Shown here: one piece after another, positions 1-6,060 of the stretch
Numbering within the stretch: position 1 is the first letter of the stretch
Layout of the letters: every line of letters starts with the position of its first letter
Source: a bacterium
GTDB lineage: Bacteria > Pseudomonadota > Alphaproteobacteria > Rhizobiales > Xanthobacteraceae
Length of the DNA: 8,018 nucleotides
Direction of reading: 5' to 3'
NCBI GenBank assembly: GCA_029946075.1
Contig: JAQSDT010000064.1
Span: 1 to 8,018, forward strand
Program-made: the position numbers and the translations under genes
The notes under the pieces: model-generated
Seen by the model: only the letters and a program-made list of their open reading frames with translations
The model's database searches: none
Told to the model about the DNA's origin: nothing

Positions 1-1
1 A

Positions 2-562
2 TCAGCCTGCCTCTTTCATCGCGTGCTTGATCGAATTGAGTTTGGTGCGAAGCGAACTATCCACCATGCGGCTGCCGAGCTTCACGACAAGGCCACCGAT
101 GATGGAAGGATCGACTTTCACGTTGAGCGCGACGTCCTTGCCCGTCACTGACTTCAGTGCGGTCTTCAGGGCGTCGAGATTCTTTTCATTGAGCGATTCG
201 GCGACGGTGACGTCGGCGCTGGCCTCACCCTTGAAATTCGCCACCAGCGCCCGGAAGGCGCGGATCACGTCCGCGACGGCGAACAGCCGGCGGTTGGCGG
301 TCAGGACATTGAGGAACTTGGCGGAGATGCCGGAAATTCCGGCCTTCTCCAGCACGGCGTTGAGCGCTTTGCTCTGCGCATCTGCCGAGAAAACCGGGCT
401 GCGGACGAGGCGCTTCAAGTCAGCGCTGTCGGCCAGCATGGCCTCGAATTTTTCGAGATCGGCTTTTACCGCGTCGACGGATTTCTCGTCGCGCGCCAAC
501 TCGAACAAGGCCGTTGCATAACGGCCTGACACTCCCGAAACGGACGGATCTTCAGCAGCCAC
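2..562 (-). CDS. atpH: F1Fo ATP synthase delta subunit (F1 sector, AtpH)
   Basis: This is the delta subunit of the F-type ATP synthase, the peripheral-stalk protein that ties the top of the F1 alpha/beta hexamer to the membrane b subunits. The product is 186 residues, a normal family length. The N-terminal helical domain opens with GRYATALFELA (residues 13-23). The C-terminal end carries the family signature around DPSIIGGLVVKLG (151-163), followed by SRMVDSSLRTKL. I chose the GTG at 562 because the protein then begins VAAEDPSVSG, matching the usual rhizobial start MAAEDPSVSG as I remember it, with AAAGAG about eight bases upstream. A TTG at 586 would add eight residues and has a poorer ribosome site. 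In alphaproteobacteria atpH heads atpHAGDC, so atpA should lie just past the left edge. The family assignment is very secure and the start fairly secure. Confidence 0.96.
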   Translation of the reverse strand: MAAEDPSVSGVSGRYATALFELARDEKSVDAVKADLEKFEAMLADSADLKRLVRSPVFSADAQSKALNAVLEKAGISGISAKFLNVLTANRRLFAVADVIRAFRALVANFKGEASADVTVAESLNEKNLDALKTALKSVTGKDVALNVKVDPSIIGGLVVKLGSRMVDSSLRTKLNSIKHAMKEAG

Positions 563-694
563 GGAGACGCTCTTTTTTGCTGTCAAATTCGCAAGGGAAA
601 AACCGTCGCCACAAGTAGCGGCGCCTAGCGATCCAAGCCCTTGGAATTCAAGCGGGACTTCGATTTTCGACCGGTACGCGAGGTACCAAAGTCG

Positions 695-723
695 TTAAAA
701 TCGCGGCTTTGCTAACATAGCAA
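695..723 (-). promoter_or_regulatory. possible sigma70-type promoter of the atp operon
   Basis: Read on the minus strand, TTGCTA (723-718) and TTTTAA (700-695) are separated by 17 bases. They match the -35 and -10 consensus at four and three positions. Transcription would begin near 688 and leave a leader of about 125 bases before atpH. An overlapping alternative uses TTGCAC (737-732) with TAGCAA (714-709). Both are weak matches, so this is only the best-looking site in the right place. Confidence 0.28.
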
Positions 724-1021
724 GCGCGCAGGTGCAACATGACGCGGCGTGCAGGCGATGCCTTGTCGCATGTCAATTTTCCGGCCCGCTTTTTGTCCCT
801 CACGCCAGCGCGTTTTCCGCAAATCGGACGCCCTGAATCCGCAGGTTTCGGTCCGCCTGAACCGGGCGCTTTCCCAGTAGAAACACTGGTTCCGCCCTTA
901 TTTGCATGGGCGCCATGAGTTCCGGGAATTGAACCTTTTTCTCGCCGGGACGATTACTTGCGCAAATCTTTTCCGTGCCGATGATGACTGTATTATTAAG
1001 TATAGATAGGTATTGAGTTAG

Positions 1022-1036
1022 TTAATAAATCGTTAA
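1022..1036. promoter_or_regulatory. candidate CtrA binding box (TTAA-N7-TTAA)
   Basis: The sequence TTAATAAATCGTTAA matches exactly the TTAA-N7-TTAA motif bound by the alphaproteobacterial cell-cycle regulator CtrA. It lies about 180 bases before the RlpA-like gene, whose family acts on septal or polar peptidoglycan, so cell-cycle control would make sense. The local AT-richness raises the odds of a chance match, and the box is not spaced ideally from any clear -10. Confidence 0.4.
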
Positions 1037-1070
1037 AATCCAAGATTACGGAACATCGTTTGGTTAGTTG

Positions 1071-1104
1071 ATCTTGATAACAAGATATGTCAGCCGGAGA
1101 TAAT
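1071..1104 (+). promoter_or_regulatory. possible promoter with overlapping operator-like palindrome
   Basis: ATCTTG-ataa-CAAGAT (1071-1086) is a perfect inverted repeat with six-base arms. It overlaps a -35-like TTGATA (1074-1079, five of six consensus positions). A -10-like GATAAT (1099-1104, five of six) follows after a long 19-base spacer. A further CAAGAT at 1041-1046 repeats the half-site 40 bases upstream. If used, the transcript would start near 1111 and carry a leader of about 108 bases before the RlpA-like gene. The overlap suggests repression by a DNA-binding dimer, but the regulator is unknown. Confidence 0.35.
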
Positions 1105-1218
1105 CAGGCTCTACTGCCTAATTCATGCCTTATTGCACCGCAAAACGGCAGTCACTCAAACTGGGACGGGGGTTCCACTTGTCACGCATGTGGCAATACT
1201 ATCTGAGGGACTAGTTTA

Positions 1219-1704
1219 ATGTTGAATACCAATAACCTGCTGCCGGGAACTGTAACCCGGTCGCGTACGGCCTTCGCTCTGATCGCCGCAACTCTCCTGA
1301 TCGGTGGCAGCTTCACCGAAGCGTCCGCCAAATCCAGGCACCATCGCCACCACGCCGCCAAGAGCGCCACCAGCAGCGACTGGCGCGATGCCAACGCCTC
1401 GATCGGCACCCAGGCCTCGGGCCGCAGCTTCGCCGGCAAGGCTTCCTTCTACGGCAACGAATCCGGCAGCAAGACCGCTTCGGGTCAGCGCTTCAACCAG
1501 AACGCCATGACCGCCGCGCACCGTTCGCTGCCGTTCGGCACCAAGGTCCGCGTCAGCTACCGCGGCCAGAGCGTCGTCGTGACGATCAACGACCGTGGCC
1601 CCTTCATCAAGGGACGCGTGCTCGATCTGTCCACGGGGGCGGCCCGTGCCATCGGACTGACCGGCGCCGGCGTCGGCCACGTCACCGCCGAGATCGTCTC
1701 CTAA
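1219..1704 (+). CDS. exported RlpA-like double-psi beta-barrel protein (septal ring lytic transglycosylase family)
   Basis: This is a small exported protein of the RlpA family, which in characterised members cleaves denuded (peptide-free) glycan strands at the septum. The 161-residue product has a Sec signal: a basic stretch, a hydrophobic core at about 18-31 and an AxA-type site (ASA, cleavage after about 37). There is no cysteine, so it is not a lipoprotein, and there is no SPOR domain. A His-rich linker (RHHRHH, 40-45) precedes the double-psi barrel (about 70-160), with ASFYG, TASG, TAAH, LPFGT and NDRGPF motifs. His101 and Asp125 match the catalytic His and Asp, but Gln90 replaces the usual Glu. 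The ATG at 1219 has GAGGGA eight bases upstream. The gene looks monocistronic, ending before a strong terminator. The fold is secure; enzymatic activity is less so. Confidence 0.92.
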   Translation: MLNTNNLLPGTVTRSRTAFALIAATLLIGGSFTEASAKSRHHRHHAAKSATSSDWRDANASIGTQASGRSFAGKASFYGNESGSKTASGQRFNQNAMTAAHRSLPFGTKVRVSYRGQSVVVTINDRGPFIKGRVLDLSTGAARAIGLTGAGVGHVTAEIVS

Positions 1705-1800
1705 GCGCGCGAAGATCCCTGCAGCTCGCGCCGTTTCCCGGTCCACCCGATCGCGTAAGCGTAGCGTTGCGTAACCGTCGCGAAACTTCCGCGCCGATCG

Positions 1801-1835
1801 AAGGCCTGCCGTCGCCCATGACGGCAGGCCTTTTT
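1801..1835 (+). terminator. rho-independent terminator of the RlpA-like gene
   Basis: A perfect 13-bp GC-rich stem (1801-1813 with 1820-1832) encloses the loop gcccat. The 3' arm runs into five T residues (1831-1835). It lies about 97 bases after the stop codon of the RlpA-like gene and before the flavoprotein gene, so the latter needs its own promoter. The U-tract is only on the plus strand. Confidence 0.9.
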
Positions 1836-1855
1836 GCTGCGCCGTGACGCCGACC

Positions 1856-1883
1856 GTTCTGGCCACCACGGTGGCAGCAGAAC
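1856..1883. promoter_or_regulatory. interrupted palindrome before the flavoprotein gene
   Basis: The arms GTTCTG-GCCACC (1856-1867) and GGTGGC-ag-CAGAAC (1870-1883) pair over 12 bases around a two-base centre, with one two-base bulge. The site begins 76 bases before the ATG of the PPOX-type flavoprotein gene and after the previous gene's terminator, where an operator would be expected. The very short centre suits a dimeric repressor site better than an RNA hairpin. No convincing -35/-10 pair was found around it. Confidence 0.35.
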
Positions 1884-1931
1884 CGTGCTAGCTTTTGCAG
1901 ATCGCGAAACCGGCACCGAAGAGAACGCGGC

Positions 1932-2555
1932 ATGGGTCAGGTAAAAACCGTCGAGCAGTTGAGGAGTATCCTCCCCGAGCCCCGCGCGACCACCATGGCG
2001 AAGATCGCGCCCTTCCTCGACGACCAGGCGATCGACTTCCTGCAGACCTGCGCGTTCGGATTGATGGCCACCGCCGGCCGCGACGGACCGATCGAGGTCT
2101 CGCCCAAGGGCGACGAGCCCGGTTTCGTGCGCGTCGAGGACGAACGAACGATCCTGCTGCCGGAGCGCGCCGGCAACAACCTCGCCTTCGGCCTGCAGAA
2201 CATCATCGAGACCGGCCGGATCGGCATGATCTTTCTGCGTCCGCAGACCGGCGAGACGCTGCGGCTCTCCGGCCGCGCGGAAATTTTCGACGATGCCGAA
2301 CTGCTGGCGACGCTCGGCAAGACCGGCCGGCCCGCGCTGCTGGCGATCCGCATCCATATCGAGCGCTGCTATTTCCACTGCGCGCGCTCGGTGCTGCGTT
2401 CGAAGCTCTGGCAGCCCGAGCATTGGCCGGAACCCAGGCGTATTTCGTTCGGCAAGGTGTTCGCGGCGCGAACCGGCGGGGACGCCGATCAGGCCGCGAA
2501 GATCGATGCCTTCGTCGAGCAGGGCTACACGACCAACCTGTGGTCGAACGGCTGA
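1932..2555 (+). CDS. pyridoxamine 5'-phosphate oxidase (PPOX)-type FMN flavoprotein, MSMEG_1061/DR2398-like
   Basis: This 207-residue, probably cytosolic protein has the split beta-barrel of the PPOX superfamily, which binds FMN, or F420 or haem in relatives. Typical motifs are in order: FLQTCAFGLMAT (36-47), SPKGDEPGFV (57-66) and LPERAGNN (76-83). These are followed by the NIIETGRIGMIF strand (90-101), LRLSGRA (110-116) and the C-terminal CYFHCARSVLRSKLW (146-160). This pattern belongs to the MSMEG_1061/DR2398 group rather than to true PdxH, so vitamin B6 synthesis should not be assumed. The substrate is unknown; a small-molecule redox or detoxifying role is inference. The ATG at 1932 has GAAGAG about eight bases upstream. 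The gene is isolated from the upstream gene by a terminator and converges on priA, 62 bases away. Confidence 0.88.
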   Translation: MGQVKTVEQLRSILPEPRATTMAKIAPFLDDQAIDFLQTCAFGLMATAGRDGPIEVSPKGDEPGFVRVEDERTILLPERAGNNLAFGLQNIIETGRIGMIFLRPQTGETLRLSGRAEIFDDAELLATLGKTGRPALLAIRIHIERCYFHCARSVLRSKLWQPEHWPEPRRISFGKVFAARTGGDADQAAKIDAFVEQGYTTNLWSNG

Positions 2556-2568
2556 AGATTCTTGTCTG

Positions 2569-2616
2569 ACGCGTTTTCTTAAGCGCGAACCGGTGCCCAC
2601 TTCGCTCGAAAACGCT
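2569..2616. repeat. dispersed intergenic palindromic repeat at the convergent flavoprotein/priA junction
   Basis: The outer arms GCGTTTTC (2571-2578) and GAAAACGC (2608-2615) enclose a second pair, GCGAA (2585-2589) and TTCGC (2601-2605). The core is CGAACCGGTGCCCACTTCGC. I recognise this form (GCGTTTTC, GCGAACCGG, CCACTTCGCTCGAAAACGC) as an intergenic repeat common in Bradyrhizobium and Rhodopseudomonas; that is memory, not a search. It ends two bases from the priA stop codon and could act as a two-way terminator or 3'-end stabiliser. Confidence 0.75.
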
Positions 2617-2617
2617 A

Positions 2618-4828
2618 TTAGAGAAAACTCTGCGGATCGACATCGACCTCGAGCTTGAGATTGCCCTTGGTCTTCGGCCCTGCGGCCAGCCATTCGCGCA
2701 AATATTCCGACAGGTCGATGTTGCGCAGCGACTTCACCAGAATCCTGAAACGATAGCGGCCCTTGATGACGGCAAGCGGCGCCTCGGCCGGTCCCAGCAC
2801 CTGGATGCGTTCGTCGAGCGGGGCGATGGCGGCGAGCTTGCGCGCATATCCTTCCGCCGTCGGACGGTCGCCGGCAGAGATGATGAGGCTGGCGAGCCGG
2901 CCGAACGGCGGATAGCCGGTGCGCTCGCGCTGATCGATTTCGCTGGCATAGAACGCCTCGCGGTCGCTGGCGACCAGCGCCTTCATCACGGGATGTTCGG
3001 GCTGATGGGTCTGCAGGAAGCCGACGCCGCGGCCCTGCTCGCGGCCGGCGCGCCCGATCACCTGGTTGAGCAATTGAAACGTCCGCTCGGCGGCGCGCGG
3101 GTCGCCATTGCCGAGGCCGAGATCCGCATCGATCACGCCGACCAGATTGAGCCGCGGAAAATTGTGTCCCTTCGCCACCAGCTGGGTGCCGATGATGATG
3201 TCGACGCGCCCTTCCGCGATTTCGTTCAGTTCGCTGCGCATGGTTTCGATCGAGGTGATCAAGTCGCTCGACAGCACCATGGTGCGCGCTTGCGGGAACA
3301 GTGCCGCCGCCTCCTCCTGCAGCCGCTCGACGCCGGGGCCGACCGCGACCAGCGATTCCTCGGCGGCGCAATGCGGGCAGATGTTCGGGCGCGGCATCGA
3401 GAAGCCGCAATGATGGCAGACCAGCCGCTGGCGAAAACGATGATCGACCAGCCAGGCGTCGCAGATGGTACAGGCGAAGCGATGGCCGCAGCCCCGGCAT
3501 AGCGTGAGCGGCGCATAGCCGCGGCGGTTGAGGAACAACAGCGCCTGCTCGCGCTTCTCGATCGCGAAACCGATCTGCTCGGCCAGCGGCGGCGAGATGA
3601 AGCGGCCGCGCGGCGGCGGCGCGCGGCGCAGATCGATCGCCTCGATATGCGGCATGTGCTGACCGCCGAAACGCGACGGCAGCGCGACGCGCTGATAGCG
3701 CCCCTTGCGCGCGTTGACCTCGGTTTCCACCGACGGCGTCGCCGACGCCAGCACGATCGGAATTCTGGCGATATGCGCGCGGACCACCGCCATGTCGCGG
3801 GCATGGTAATGCGCGCCCTCATCCTGCTTGTAGGCCTGGTCATGCTCTTCATCGACGATGATCAGGCCCAAATCTGCGTAAGGCATGAACAGCGCCGAGC
3901 GCGCGCCGACCACGACCGGCGCTTCGCCGGACGCGATTGCCGCCCAGTTGCGCTGCCGCGTGCGCGGCGTCAGTTCGGAATGCCACTCCAGCGGACGCAC
4001 GCCGAAGCGCTGCGAGAAGCGGTCGAGGAATTGTCCGGTCAGGGCGATCTCCGGCATCAGGATCAGCGTCTGCTTGCCGCGCCTTATGGTTTCGGCAATC
4101 GCCTCGAAATAGACCTCGGTCTTCCCGGAGCCCGTGACGCCGTCGAGCAAGGCAACGTGGAACGTGCCGTTGGCGGCGAGCGCGCGCATCGCATCCACGG
4201 CCGTGCGCTGCTGGGGCGAGAAATCCGGCTGCGCAAAGGATGGATCGGGCGCCGGCGGCGCCAGCGGCGGCGGCATCGCCTCGACCGCGAGCGTGCCCTC
4301 GTCGACGAGACCGTCGACGACGCCGGCGCTGACGCCGGCTTCCCGCGCCGCTTCGGATTTGCCGTGCAGCAGTCCGTCCGACAATATCTCGATCAGCCTG
4401 CGTCGCGCCGGCGTCAGGCGCCGCGGCGGCTCGCCGACCAGCCGCACGCCGAGACGCATTCGTTCGGGTCCGAGATTTTCGCCCATCCGTAGCGCCATGC
4501 GCAGCACCATGCCGCGCGCCGACAGCGTGTAGTTGGCGACCCAGTCGACGAGGCTGCGCAGTTCTTCCTTCAGCGGCGGCACGTCGAGCTTTTCGGCGAC
4601 GTCCTTGAGACGGTTGTGCAGCCGCGGATCGGGCTTTGCGTTTTCCGCCCACACCACGGCGACGACCTCGCGCGGACCGAGCGGGACGCAGACGACGTCG
4701 CCGGGCTTGAGCGTCATGCCGCGCGGTACGCGATAGGAATAGGCCTGATTGAGCGCAACCGGCACCAGCACGTCGACGATTCGCGTCGCCGTGGCCGATG
4801 AGGAGGTTTCGCGGGTCGTGTCTTCCAT
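2618..4828 (-). CDS. priA: primosomal protein N' (replication restart helicase PriA)
   Basis: PriA is a 3'-to-5' superfamily 2 DNA helicase that recognises abandoned forks and D-loops and reloads the replisome after repair. The 736-residue product matches the roughly 730-residue family length. The N-terminal DNA-binding domain spans about 15-110 (LVPVALNQAYSYRVP). Walker A is GVTGSGKT (230-237), the DEEH box is at 326-329, and motif III is SATPS (362-366). All eight zinc-binding cysteines are present: 444, 447, 453, 456, 471, 474, 484 and 487. The C-terminal helicase motifs are GTQLVAKGHNFP (547-558) and QVIGRAGR (589-596). The ATG at 4828 has only a weak ribosome site. priA is divergent from xerC and converges on the flavoprotein gene. 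It appears intact and normal. Confidence 0.98.
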   Translation of the reverse strand: MEDTTRETSSSATATRIVDVLVPVALNQAYSYRVPRGMTLKPGDVVCVPLGPREVVAVVWAENAKPDPRLHNRLKDVAEKLDVPPLKEELRSLVDWVANYTLSARGMVLRMALRMGENLGPERMRLGVRLVGEPPRRLTPARRRLIEILSDGLLHGKSEAAREAGVSAGVVDGLVDEGTLAVEAMPPPLAPPAPDPSFAQPDFSPQQRTAVDAMRALAANGTFHVALLDGVTGSGKTEVYFEAIAETIRRGKQTLILMPEIALTGQFLDRFSQRFGVRPLEWHSELTPRTRQRNWAAIASGEAPVVVGARSALFMPYADLGLIIVDEEHDQAYKQDEGAHYHARDMAVVRAHIARIPIVLASATPSVETEVNARKGRYQRVALPSRFGGQHMPHIEAIDLRRAPPPRGRFISPPLAEQIGFAIEKREQALLFLNRRGYAPLTLCRGCGHRFACTICDAWLVDHRFRQRLVCHHCGFSMPRPNICPHCAAEESLVAVGPGVERLQEEAAALFPQARTMVLSSDLITSIETMRSELNEIAEGRVDIIIGTQLVAKGHNFPRLNLVGVIDADLGLGNGDPRAAERTFQLLNQVIGRAGREQGRGVGFLQTHQPEHPVMKALVASDREAFYASEIDQRERTGYPPFGRLASLIISAGDRPTAEGYARKLAAIAPLDERIQVLGPAEAPLAVIKGRYRFRILVKSLRNIDLSEYLREWLAAGPKTKGNLKLEVDVDPQSFL

Positions 4829-4913
4829 TCGGGGAATCAGGCTCGAAGTTTGGGGGTAACCGAGGCTACCGCCGCGCCGGCAAGTTAGCGAAGGTTAAAC
4901 GAAAGAGGTGCGA

Positions 4914-4919
4914 TATAAT
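4914..4919 (+). promoter_or_regulatory. possible -10 element (TATAAT) of xerC
   Basis: A perfect TATAAT sits in the 142-base gap between divergent priA and xerC. It would start transcription near 4926 and give a 45-base leader to the ATG at 4971, which supports that start over the upstream GTG at 4908. No good -35 lies 16-18 bases upstream, so an activator or a different use of the sequence is possible. Confidence 0.35.
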
Positions 4920-4970
4920 GGATGGAATCACCGCCTCCAAGAGAATGTCGGCGGTTACCAGCCAGGGCAC

Positions 4971-5942
4971 ATGGCCAAGCCAGTTCCAGCACTGCCACCG
5001 ATCGAGCTCGATTGCGCCGATGAGAGCTTCGCGCTGGAGATGACGCGCTGGCTGACGCATCTGCGCGCCGAGCGGCGGCTGTCGCCGAAGACACTCGAAG
5101 CCTATGCCCGCGACCTCCGCCAGTGCCTGACCTTCCTCAGCCAGCACTGGGGCAGCCGCGTCACGCTGAAGCGCTTCGCCGCGCTGGAGGCGACCGATGT
5201 ACGGGCCTTCATGGCGATGCGCCGCGCCGACGACATCGGCGGCCGTTCGCTGATGCGGGCGCTGGCAGGCCTTCGTTCGTTCGGGCGCTTTCTGGAGCGC
5301 GAGGGCAAGGGCAAGGTCGGCGCCCTCTCCGCGATCCGCGCTCCCAAGATCGGCAAGAGCCTGCCGAAACCGATCCAGATGGAAGCCGCCAAGCGCTTTG
5401 CCGACGCCGACGAGCGTGCCGGCGAGGAGCGCGATCCCTGGATTTGGGCGCGCGACGCCGCCGTGATGGCGCTCTTGTACGGCTCGGGCCTGCGCATCTC
5501 CGAAGCGCTCGGGCTGAAGCGCCGCGACGTGCCCAAGCCCGGCGAGGGCGACGTCATCGTCGTGCTCGGCAAGGGCAACAAGACCCGCATGGTGCCGGTG
5601 CTGCACAACGTGCTGACGCTGATCGCCGATTACGTGGCGATGTGCCCGTATCCGTTGCCGCCGGCCGGGCCCATCTTCGTCGGCGCCCGCGGCGGGCCGC
5701 TGTCGCCCCGGATCATCCAGCTCACCATGGAGCGGCTGCGCGGCGCGCTCGGCCTGCCCGACAGCGCCACCCCGCACGCGCTGCGACACTCCTTCGCCAC
5801 CCATCTGCTCAGCCGCGGCGGCGATTTGCGTGCGATCCAGGAGTTGCTCGGCCACGCCTCGCTCTCGACCACGCAGATCTACACCGGCATCGATTCCGAA
5901 CGGCTGCTGGAAGTGTACCGGACCGCGCACCCGCGCGGCTGA
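4971..5942 (+). CDS. xerC: site-specific tyrosine recombinase XerC
   Basis: XerC, with XerD, resolves chromosome dimers at dif during division, strand-exchanging through a 3'-phosphotyrosine. The product is 323 residues. It has an N-terminal SAM-like core-binding domain (about 20-115, with LSPKTLEAYARDLRQ) and a C-terminal catalytic domain (about 130-315). All catalytic residues are visible: Arg175 in GSGLRISE, Lys201 in GKGNK, His269 and Arg272 in PHALRHS, His295 in LLGHAS, and the nucleophile Tyr304 in TQIYT. The ending LLEVYRTAHPRG favours XerC over XerD. I chose the ATG at 4971 (MAKPVPALPP); the GTG at 4908 would add 21 residues unlike the family. The ribosome site AGGG is only three bases from the ATG, so initiation may be weak. 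Synteny next to priA points to the housekeeping recombinase, not a phage integrase. Confidence 0.95.
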   Translation: MAKPVPALPPIELDCADESFALEMTRWLTHLRAERRLSPKTLEAYARDLRQCLTFLSQHWGSRVTLKRFAALEATDVRAFMAMRRADDIGGRSLMRALAGLRSFGRFLEREGKGKVGALSAIRAPKIGKSLPKPIQMEAAKRFADADERAGEERDPWIWARDAAVMALLYGSGLRISEALGLKRRDVPKPGEGDVIVVLGKGNKTRMVPVLHNVLTLIADYVAMCPYPLPPAGPIFVGARGGPLSPRIIQLTMERLRGALGLPDSATPHALRHSFATHLLSRGGDLRAIQELLGHASLSTTQIYTGIDSERLLEVYRTAHPRG

Positions 5943-6060
5943 GTTGTCTGCTGCCGGCCGCGGACACACTCCTGTCACATCGTGCACTACTCTTGCTTGC
6001 CTCTTGCGCTGGCGATGCCGTTCGGCAATCGTGCGCGCATCCACTGGCAGGAGGGAATCA

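Larger units (their letters stand above)
587..1218. other. long divergent intergenic region between atpH and the RlpA-like gene
   Basis: About 650 bases lie between the divergent start codons with no gene I can support. The left part holds the presumed atp promoter and leader. A nested hairpin sits at 864-897 (GGGCG/CGCCC outside, CCAGT/ACTGG inside, loop agaaac). From about 985 to 1090 the composition turns strongly AT-rich and contains the sites listed separately. Between 1113 and 1152 the arms ACTGCC and GGCAGT could fold the leader of the RlpA-like gene. A 59-codon open frame at 739-918 (plus) is low-complexity and was not accepted as a gene. Confidence 0.6.

Noticed and set aside
563..586. 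TTG start adding eight residues to AtpH
   Set aside because: It has a poor ribosome site, and the GTG at 562 reproduces the usual rhizobial N-terminus.
739..918. 59-codon open frame with AGG six bases before its ATG
   Set aside because: The product is Pro/Ala/Phe-rich with no motif, and it overlaps the presumed atp promoter on the other strand. Nothing but the open frame supports it.
1862..1875. intrinsic terminator at GCCACC/GGTGGC
   Set aside because: The two-base centre is too short for a good RNA loop and no T-run follows. It fits better as part of the larger operator-like palindrome.
1701..3500. 599-codon open frame on the minus strand
   Set aside because: It runs antisense to the flavoprotein gene and then out of frame through priA. 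The translation is dominated by Arg, Ala and Gly with no motif, as expected from third-position GC bias.
3647..4492. 281-codon open frame on the plus strand
   Set aside because: It is antisense to the helicase core of priA, is Arg-rich and has no motif.
4908..4970. GTG start adding 21 residues to XerC
   Set aside because: The extension is unlike XerC N-termini, and a TATAAT at 4914-4919 would place the transcript start after it.
5942..6060. possible attachment or dif site near xerC
   Set aside because: No 28-base dif-like sequence with two 11-base arms was found in the gaps around xerC, and XerC genes do not need to lie beside dif.
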